Shown: one piece after another, positions 56,301-64,000 of the stretch
How the letters are laid out: every line of letters begins with the position of its first letter
How positions within the stretch are numbered: position 1 is the stretch's first letter
Assembly: GCA_050084515.1 (NCBI GenBank)
Contig: CM114271.1
Span: 61,256,001-61,320,000 of the forward strand
Direction of reading: 5' to 3'
Source of the DNA: Blasia pusilla
Lineage: Eukaryota; Marchantiophyta; Marchantiopsida; Blasiales
Length of the DNA stretch: 64,000 nt
Notes under the pieces: generated by a model
The model's database searches: none
Told to the model about the DNA's origin: nothing
What the model saw: the letters and a program-made list of their open reading frames with translations, nothing else
Position numbers and translations under genes: made by a program

Positions 56301-59300
56301 TCGGCACGTTGAAAAGCTTTCAAGGGCGTCGATTAAACCTTAGGCGAACATATAGGTTTGGATGTGAAGCGTATGACCAATTTTTGAAGATGGCGTGATG
56401 GTTTAGGATTAGAGGGGTGACTATCTGACTTCAAGGTTCTGGTGCTGTGATGAGAAGAATATTGGCACCAAGAAGAGAGAAATTAAATGTGCTTGTTTGT
56501 TCTTCATACAGGGTGGACACTTTTCTGGTATATATCGGAAAGTGCAGCTAAAGCCACAAAAGTGGGCTAAAGTTCTCAAAGAAGAAGTAGAAACAGACGA
56601 AGAACGTCCAGTCGAAGCATTGATGGTTTTGAAATATGGTGGCGTTCTCACCCATGCGGGAGGCAAGCAGGTGAAGCCCCAGGACAAGATAATCCGAAGC
56701 ATAAGAAAGTTCAACTCCGATTTTTTTGGTGTGCCTGCTTTCTTTAGGAAGTAAGATATTGTTACAGACGAAGAACCACTGGGCATATGCACGTTCTTTT
56801 GTATACAAAAAAACCTAACTCGCTGTGGTTGTCCTTTACAGGCGGAGGAATTGGGACGCTCGTTTAGAAACAACATGTATCCTGGTAAGCAGTGGTTCTT
56901 CTATTTGGTGTGCACCATTCCACCTTCCGTATCCAATTTAGAGATAAGTTCACCTTCTTAAAGCACGAATGTTTGTGCCATCTTCCCGGGTACGCTCTTG
57001 GGCAGGCTTGTAAGCTATGACCAAAAGCACTTTTTCGCTATCAGACAAAGTGCACTGAAAACCTCGTTACGGGAATTTGTCTCGGATTTAGCTCTATCAG
57101 ATGTCTACTCCTCAATGAACTGACACATTTTCGCTCCTCTACTCACATTATCAGGAGAGGGCACTGGTCTTCTACGTCTTCACAGCACATATCGGCATGA
57201 TTTGAAGATTTACAGCTCCGACGAAGGACGAGTGCAGGTACAGCACTATCATCTATTCCCATCCTTCCCCGCCTAGTCTTTGTAATCTACAAAAAGACGT
57301 TCAGTGATAGTATATATGAAGTCCTGGCGTTTGAAGCTAATATGTAGGTTTATGTGGCAGATGTCAGCAGCGGCCTTTGCCAAGGGCCTACTAGATTTGG
57401 AAGGCCAACTGACGCCAATCCTTGTAAGTCGCCGAATCTATTCCATGATTGATGATATCTCAGATGGAAATGAAAAGGAAGACTCTCGAGTGTAACTTGA
57501 ACTCTATCTGATGCGTCTTTAAATATGACCAAGGTCACAGGTTCGTCTTTTGATCGCAGTGAGCAATTTGTCCAGGTTTCACTTGTGAGCAAGGATTCGC
57601 CCATGCTCGATGGGCTCGATACTGCAAGTATTGAAATGAAAGAAGCCAAGGTGAGCGATTTACTCAAGAAAAGACTGCCTTGTCAAGTGTTATATTTGAC
57701 TTTAGGTGACAAGCTTAAGACGCTGTCTCAGACTCATCTTTAGAGCTTATCACTTATCTACTTTTCCTGCCTGCATGTGTACAGACACGGCTGAACGAGA
57801 TTGTTACCGAGAAAGAGGGAATTCCAAAACCTGTGAAACCAGAAACACCGTGGATGGTAGATGGTGGAGGTCTACCTCCAAACCCAATGGCTCTAATAAA
57901 AGAACTGGTCAGTAATGTATTTCCTTTGATACTCTTTGTCAGCTAGAACGACATTTGTTGATTTGTCTCAAGGTTTTCTGATAGAGCAAGTATGCAAAGC
58001 TAAGATGTGGGATTTATTTGCAGGTCGAGTTGACAAAATCTGTCACAGCTCAGGTAAAAGTGCTGTGCAAAGCTGAAGAAGAGCGATTAGCTGAACAACT
58101 AGCCGAAACACCTTTGGACGAAGAGCTGCCCCCATATGACCAAGCTCGTGCGCTTGGAAAGACGAACATGGATGTAGATCGCATTTCTGCAGGGTTACCC
58201 TGTGGAAGTGAAGGATTCCTTCTCATGTTTGCCCGGTGGAAGAAGTTAGAACGTGATGTGTACAATGAGCGCAAGAGGTAAGTCACGTGCTGAAATTTGA
58301 GCAAAGACCTGCGAGGGCTTTCCAATGCTTTCGTGCTTGCCTATCCTTCCAAAGCTCTAGAAGTATGGTGCCAACCGTTGCTAAAAATATAAATACCCCA
58401 CTAATAAATCTTTGTGCGCTGTGGTTGCAGTCGGTATGATATCAGCAAAGTCCCCGATATTTACGACTCCGCCAAGTACTACTTCTCTACCCCCCTTGGA
58501 TCTGCTCGTTTGCTCTGAAAGCTTGGTCTATGAAAGTTAAGGTGTAGTATGTGGGAAGGTAAGCTAGCATCGTATTTCACGGTGACGTTATTACCGTGCT
58601 TCCGTAGCTCAGATTTTAGAAGACTGATCGGACGGTAATTCTGTATGGACAGATACGATCTTTTACACAACACTCATTTAAAACTGGAAAAACTTGACGA
58701 ACTGTACAGAGTTGCGAAGGTATGGATAGTTACAATCAGATTACTTGTGCTTGTTTCAAGAATTGAAGTGAATGAGTGGATGATAAAAAATGAAAGATGT
58801 CTATTTGTTCACGGAGACTCAAGAGGGCCCGGGGCAGTGAGCTAAGTTCAAGAGGATCTATAAATTTCATGTGAAACCGAGAACTACAACGAGTAGAGAG
58901 GCAGATGTTTTTTGCCACGTGTTTCGCACAGCTAAACAATCAAACTTGTTTCGCACGATGATCTTCGGTGATATATCACTTACAGACTAGAGCTGACCCA
59001 AAGCTTTAGAGTTGACCTCCCTCGTATTGACCAACTTCTCATCGTTTTGCAGGAGTTGGCAGATGGTATAATACCCAGTGAATACGGAATCAATCCTAAA
59101 CATAAACTAATTATTGGATCAAAGGTACATAGCTTTCAATAACGTGTTTATGATACGACGACCAATATTATTCCATTTTCTTTTTCATTTTGCCAGAGCA
59201 TGGTGGATGGAAGGTTTGGGCAATCAACACAATTATTCTCTTTGGGCGGGTAGGAGAAAGTCGCTGTTGCGTCCACAGCTTTCCTTATGTTTTACTTGGA

Positions 59301-62018
59301 AAGGTTTTTAGGCGCCGTCACACATGCTTTATGGAAAATAGTGATTTTGTCTGAATTTGTCTGAATTTCTTGTTGCAAAGTTTCGATAGGCACTACTTAA
59401 TTAGTGCAGTCCTTATGATCCTATCTTTTAGTGGACAATAAATCAGTGTATTCATTGTTTGCGTCTCTCCATCATGAAACTCTACTGTTAAATTAGGACA
59501 TGTTGTATCTTACAGATCGCCCGGCGACTGATGGGAAAGATACTTATTGATCTTCGAAATACCCGAGAAGAAGCAAGGCATGTGACAGAATTGAAAGACA
59601 AGGAGGACACAAGCACGCCTTGCTCAAGATCCAAAACAAATGGTAGAGTGAAAACAATTTCTGAGAATCCACGAAAATGTTCTACAAGTGACAAGCCATC
59701 CCTCTCGTTGGACAAAGAGCTGACAGATGACGACGAGGAGAAAGAAACGAGCTACCGCTTAGATCCAAAGTAAGGCATTCTGGAAATCTTGAAGCTCATT
59801 TCCAGTCAGTGTGAAATAGTGTTGAAGTGCGTGCCCGAAATATGCTTGAATCAGTAACGAGAGTAGGGCCAAAGAAGTCATCAGGCTGTAGCCAGAGCAA
59901 ATTCAATTCTTGGGTATACATTCGAAATGAGTTCTGAAGTAAGCAAAAGTATGAAAGTGAAGTCTCCATCCTGTCTGTCTCACACTCTCACTAAGTTGGA
60001 GTACGGTTGATCATTTGTATTTTTTCTTTCAAGATGAGCAGTTAGACTTTTAGACCCATCTTTTAGGTCATCTCTTATCTCAGTCATCCTTACCATTGTA
60101 GGGGTTAAAGACAATGTCTGTAGAAGGATAGCTCATATCAAGTTACACTTTCGTCTCTAGTTTGTTTATTAGTCATGCTGTGTGTGGGATCGCCTTAGAT
60201 TTTACTCAGCAGGAATATCTGCATTGTGGATATCATCTCATGTACGAAGGACTTAAACTGTAGCTTCATTATTAGTCATGATGTGTGTGGGATCGCCTTA
60301 GATTTTACTCAGCAGGAATACCTGCATTGTGGATATCATCTCATGTACGAAGGACTTAAACTGCTGCAGGTATGCAAATGTAAGAACACCTGAAAGACAT
60401 GTCCGCACACGGCTCTACTTTACTTCGGTGAGCTGTTCTGTTCTCATTCATACATGTGGGATGTCCAGTGAATGTGTTAGTTGCGGAATTCTCTTGTCAA
60501 ATTCTTGAAAACTATGAAGGGAGCACAATAAGCTTTCATGAAGTTTGAAAAGAATTTCAATTCTGTGATTATGTGTACTGAAGCTTTTTGATTTGTTGCT
60601 TGGCATGATTACAGGAGTCCCATATCCATGCTTTGATCAATGTCCTGCGATACTGTCACTTGGATGAACAGTTGGCGGGAGAGAAAAGTCTTGTTTCCTG
60701 CAATGCCTTAATGCGCCTCTTTGAGACGAAAGAACTCGACTACTTGACTCATGTTGTCCTAAGGATGTATGAAAACACTGCGGTATGCTCTGTTTCTTTC
60801 TCCATCCTGATTACTGTTGAAATCTCCCACTTTTTTTAGTCTTTGTCATCGAGTGGTGGAACAATAATTGCTTCACCACTCAATACACTGAAATAATCCT
60901 CTTGCATCCATCTGACCATTTCTTCATTCACTCTACGTCCTATTTTGGTGAATTCTTGTCCATAACTGATTCTAAACTGATCTTACGTTAAGTATCCTTT
61001 GATGTTTGATACTATATTCTAGCACTAGCATCGACTCAAGTTCTAGCTTCCTGAGTATTTACTGCCTTATGACAATCTAATCATTGCAACTCATTTCCAC
61101 ACCTAACTGCCCGTAATCGTTAATACCGTTGTTTTACATGTTATGCTTCATGGAGGCTATGGGACCTTTTGTGGTCCTTCATCTAATGTTGATGAGCTTG
61201 TATATATATCAGTTGTGCCCTCGTGTCGAATGTCTTGAAGTTGGAAGGTGTACACCTGCAGAAGATGGCATCCTTCAAAACATGGAAAACCGTACAGAAT
61301 GGCAGATCGAGTGATGTGTAGAGGAAGCTCTGGCCTTTAATCACTTGAACTTTCTAAATCTCATACGAAAAACCTACTATTTACCCACATGTTTACTACA
61401 AGTGGATGGGGTAACATCTCTAGTTCAAATCTAGATGAACGTACTGCCGATACGGAAAGTGCAGGATTTCTCATTAGAACTCGTCATTAATCCAAGTAAT
61501 GGCTGATTGAAAACTTTTGTAATCGTTTCATTGCAGTATACACTGGAAGATTCCAAGAGATTTAGAATTGAGTTGATGTTCAGTAGTGGAGCAGCCCTCA
61601 GCCCTTTGCAGGTAAAACTTTCCACATGTTGCTAAGTTCAATTTCAGCAACCTTAGAGCGAATTATAATGCTTCCAGTACCCACAAATAATAGTTTCACT
61701 TTTCCATGCATGATTACTTCAGTTTCAATATGTAATCTTACACTCAGACTATGAATTGGAATTGCCTAGGCGTCGCCCCGTGATCGTGATCATACTTTGC
61801 CAGTTCTGCCCCCAGAGACTCTTCAAGAGGATGAGTCATATGTCTCCTTCGACAGGTTGGAGAAGATGGTTCGCCCATTTGCTATGCCTGCGGAGGATTT
61901 CCCACCCGCAACGACACCACAGGGCTTTTCAGGACTTTTCTCAAAAGGTGGAGGAGTTCTCGAGCGTCTTGTTAACCTCTGGCCTTTCAATAAGCATCAT
62001 GTGCATGGCAAGCTTTGA
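50305..62018 (+). CDS. VIH: Inositol pyrophosphate kinase/phosphatase (VIP1/VIH/PPIP5K family), 30 coding exons, 1067 residues
   Basis: This bifunctional enzyme makes 1,5-InsP8 from 5-InsP7 with its N-terminal ATP-grasp kinase and removes pyrophosphates with a C-terminal histidine-phosphatase domain. In plants InsP8 signals phosphate status through SPX proteins. The kinase starts at GVCVMEKK (31-38), then [20 protein letters not shown] (75-94), [30 protein letters not shown] (183-198), [15 protein letters not shown] (to 233) and the metal-binding [17 protein letters not shown] (306 on). The phosphatase starts with [15 protein letters not shown] (catalytic RHGxRxP, 387-393), followed by [29 protein letters not shown] (547-564) and [19 protein letters not shown], ending [16 protein letters not shown] and LERLVNL. 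Length and motif order are those of complete plant VIHs. All junctions keep the frame with GT-AG introns and there is no internal stop, so the gene looks functional. Confidence 0.95.
50305..62018 (+). other. VIH: Exon table of the VIH gene
   Basis: Coding exons read by eye: 50305-50418, 51422-51481, 51644-51690, 51933-52016, 52325-52388, 52713-52866, 53282-53352, 53503-53607, 53908-54000, 54201-54275, 54696-54781, 54959-55168, 55391-55490, 55631-55701, 56103-56184, 56512-56670, 56842-56884, 57155-57237, 57361-57423, 57576-57650, 57785-57907, 58024-58277, 58431-58475, 58653-58719, 59053-59124, 59516-59769, 60370-60427, 60615-60782, 61537-61611, 61770-62018. The sum is 3204 bases. The weakest boundary is the acceptor before 52713 (no pyrimidine tract), chosen because it gives the family sequence [10 protein letters not shown] in frame. 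The first intron (1003 bases) is the longest. Confidence 0.85.
60168..60363 (+). repeat. Tandem duplication of 93 bp in VIH intron 26
   Basis: Bases 60168-60260 and 60271-60363 are the same sequence with two differences, separated by 10 bases. Both contain GGGATCGCCTTAGATTTTAC. The second copy ends six bases before exon 27 (60370), so the duplication reaches the 3' splice site region. Confidence 0.9.
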
Positions 62019-64000
62019 AGTTAACATGTATACTCTCTCTACTGATTTTCTGAGATGGGCTTCAACGACAGACGTCTGAGAATGTACTCGATTCCTTCCC
62101 ATCGCAGTAGCTGAGTGTGCGGGGAACTTTCAACATCTCATTGTTACCCCTCAGTATCGCGTACGATATTTTTGGTAGGCTTGTCGGGAGTTGACCAAAT
62201 AATTCCAGCCACTGGCCAAGGTCACCTGCTTTGCCTCTTGTAAGGCCTGAGGATACGACAGGCTTCAGACAATTGAGTATAGGAAAAGAGTGTAAGTAAG
62301 ACCGGGAGCAGATGACTCAAAGATGAGCATAGCCCTATTGATTCTTTTGTACAGGAAACATGGAAGACTATTGGGAGCTGATATGAAGATCCCACATACT
62401 GAAGAAATGGATACACTTTTCTATTTGGATATGCTGAAGATCTTCCTTCATTTTTCAACTGACCTTTTTTCAGTTGGAGCTCCTCACGACAGGAAAATGT
62501 CCAGCGTTGGTTTCCTTTGATCTGGTTGGTTTCTGTGGAGCATGAGATAAGTTTCTCAGTAGAACTCATGGATCGTGCTCAAACCTTCTTCTAGTTGGGA
62601 CTGTATGAACTGACCTCGGAGATAATGAGAATACTTTATTCTATTCATCTCTGATCTGGCTGTTTACTATGTTATCATCACCCAGTCGACATATTTGGTC
62701 AACTCTCTAGTGAATGAGATGTAGAAATCGTTCCGGCACTCTCCAAGTTCTTCTTCTGCAGTGCATCTGCAATGAGAGGGGCAGCGGAAACACCGGCTCT
62801 TCGAGCAAGGAGTTGAGGAGTCTCCTGTTATTAACACCATGTTGCAGGTTGACACTAAACCATTCACTGTTTCCTAGCCATGTCTCAGTGTGACTCTGAA
62901 TTCATCTGGATCCTTCTACCAGTTGGACTCTGCAGATTTCTCCTGGAGAGCTCAAAACTCTAATCCCTTGGCTTCTTGTCAGAAATGCATCATGCAGTGA
63001 GTTGGTCAAGGTAAGAAGTTAAAAGAACACTGGGTAGGCAATTTGATAGATACTTCCTACTGACAAGAATCTGGTTAGGGAAGATTGGACATTCTGAGAA
63101 GACGACGAAGGCTTTTAAGTTGATGAGGTCGAAGGGCTACTTCTGCTGCTTTTACTATACCCCTAGAGCTTCCCCCTACCTCAATTCAAATAGAGGTGGG
63201 GGTGGGGGGGAGCTGACAGCATTAATGCTGAGAAATAGGCTTAGGAAACTTAGGGAAGGAGATTTCCTACTTCCTGGATGAAGAAATCGACGGACCATTA
63301 ATATTTTATGCACTTGAAAAGTAGTCTGTTATGATTGATGTGCCTTACCTGATTCCAGTGGAGTAGATGCAGAAGCGAGGAACCATAGTGAGTGCCTACA
63401 TGCTCTACTTAAGAAACTCCAGGCGACGATCTGGACCCTACCTATACAATACTTGGCTGGGATCGATCGAATGGAGAAATAGAGGTGAGGAGAGAGGAGT
63501 GGAGTGGATTGGGGTGTACATACTGCTCTCGCTTCCTAAGGTCCCGTCCCTTAGATCTCCCGGCTCTCAGCTTCTTCACCAAAGTTGTGTGCTAAACGCA
63601 TGATCGAACGAATTGCCATGATCCTGCCCCCAATCCTCAACGCCAACCTGCAGCCCTGTGAGTTTTGGAGCTAGAATTCCCCGCTTGCAAATCATCGGTG
63701 GTGTTCCAGGACACTGAAAATTACTTCAATCTGTTTCTTCTGAGCGCCTTGTCCTTGATTATGTGGATAGCGTTAACATGGCAGCAACTAAGCCTCCTCT
63801 CTTTTCTGTTCTCTTCTCATGGTCGGGTGATTGCAGGACGAACGGCCTCACAAAGCTTGTTGCACTGGGCACTATCACATTCCACAACAGGTCACTTACA
63901 ACATCTCCGCGCCAACATCAAGCATGGAATGCAGAAGAAGAAGAGTCCCCGCTGATCCGTCACTCGCCATTCGTCTCCTCTCGTCTCGTCTTCGCCCCTC
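62019..64000. other. Downstream of VIH, no gene recognised
   Basis: The first few hundred bases should hold the 3' untranslated region, but I see no clear poly(A) signal. A G-run (GGGGGTGGGGGGG) lies near 63197-63211. The ORFs here (longest 115 codons, 62569-62222 minus) show no family motif. The end of the window may approach another gene's leader (CTCGTCTC-rich), which I cannot support. Confidence 0.4.

Noticed and set aside
1-64000. tRNA, rRNA genes and CRISPR arrays
   Set aside because: I saw no cloverleaf with conserved A and B boxes, no rRNA sequence and no regularly spaced repeats. A covariance-model search was not possible.

Overview
The window is nuclear DNA of a green plant-lineage eukaryote (streptophyte). 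At 50.3-62.0 kb it carries an intact gene of at least 30 coding exons, all GT-AG, for a plant-type inositol pyrophosphate kinase/phosphatase (VIP1/VIH/PPIP5K family). The rest is mostly degraded mobile DNA: Ty3/gypsy retrotransposons, a chromovirus and a Helitron. Two gypsy elements encode a DNA cytosine methyltransferase. I recall such elements being reported from charophyte algae and dinoflagellates, so a streptophyte alga or early-diverging land plant is my best guess. The species is not resolved.

Layout. 1-9534 (minus): element A, a methyltransferase-bearing Ty3 element. Read from its 5' end it has a terminal repeat, leader, gag, protease, methyltransferase, RT/RNase H, integrase, PHD finger and polypurine tract; its 3' end lies outside the window. 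9732-10760: rearranged remnant of the same family. 10.8-19.5 kb: mostly unrecognised DNA with an orphan SET-domain exon (13.5 kb) and a near-perfect 75-bp palindrome (16.4 kb). 19557-22165: element D (plus) broken by the end of element F (minus). 22.25-26.4 kb: 5'-truncated chromovirus E with chromodomain and one long LTR. 27.8-46.25 kb: a Helitron (Rep then PIF1-like helicase) split by element M2 (minus, 29780-44480), itself split by element B (plus, 32136-42199). 46.3-49.6 kb: no gene recognised. 49.6-62.1 kb: VIH promoter, leader and gene. 62.1-64 kb: nothing recognised.

The most unusual system is the A/B/M2/D/F retrotransposon family. It combines (i) a DNMT3-like C5 methyltransferase between protease and RT, (ii) a PHD finger at the C-terminus of a DDE integrase, and (iii) in element B, split direct repeats in the order A1 ... 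B1-ttt-A2-B2 instead of ordinary LTRs, yet flanked by a 4-bp target duplication. The B1-3 nt-A2-B2 arrangement recurs in the diverged element F, so it looks like a family trait and not an accident. An element that could read histone marks, write DNA methylation and use terminal repeats resembling a linearised circle deserves follow-up. Every copy here is broken by stops, frameshifts or deletions.
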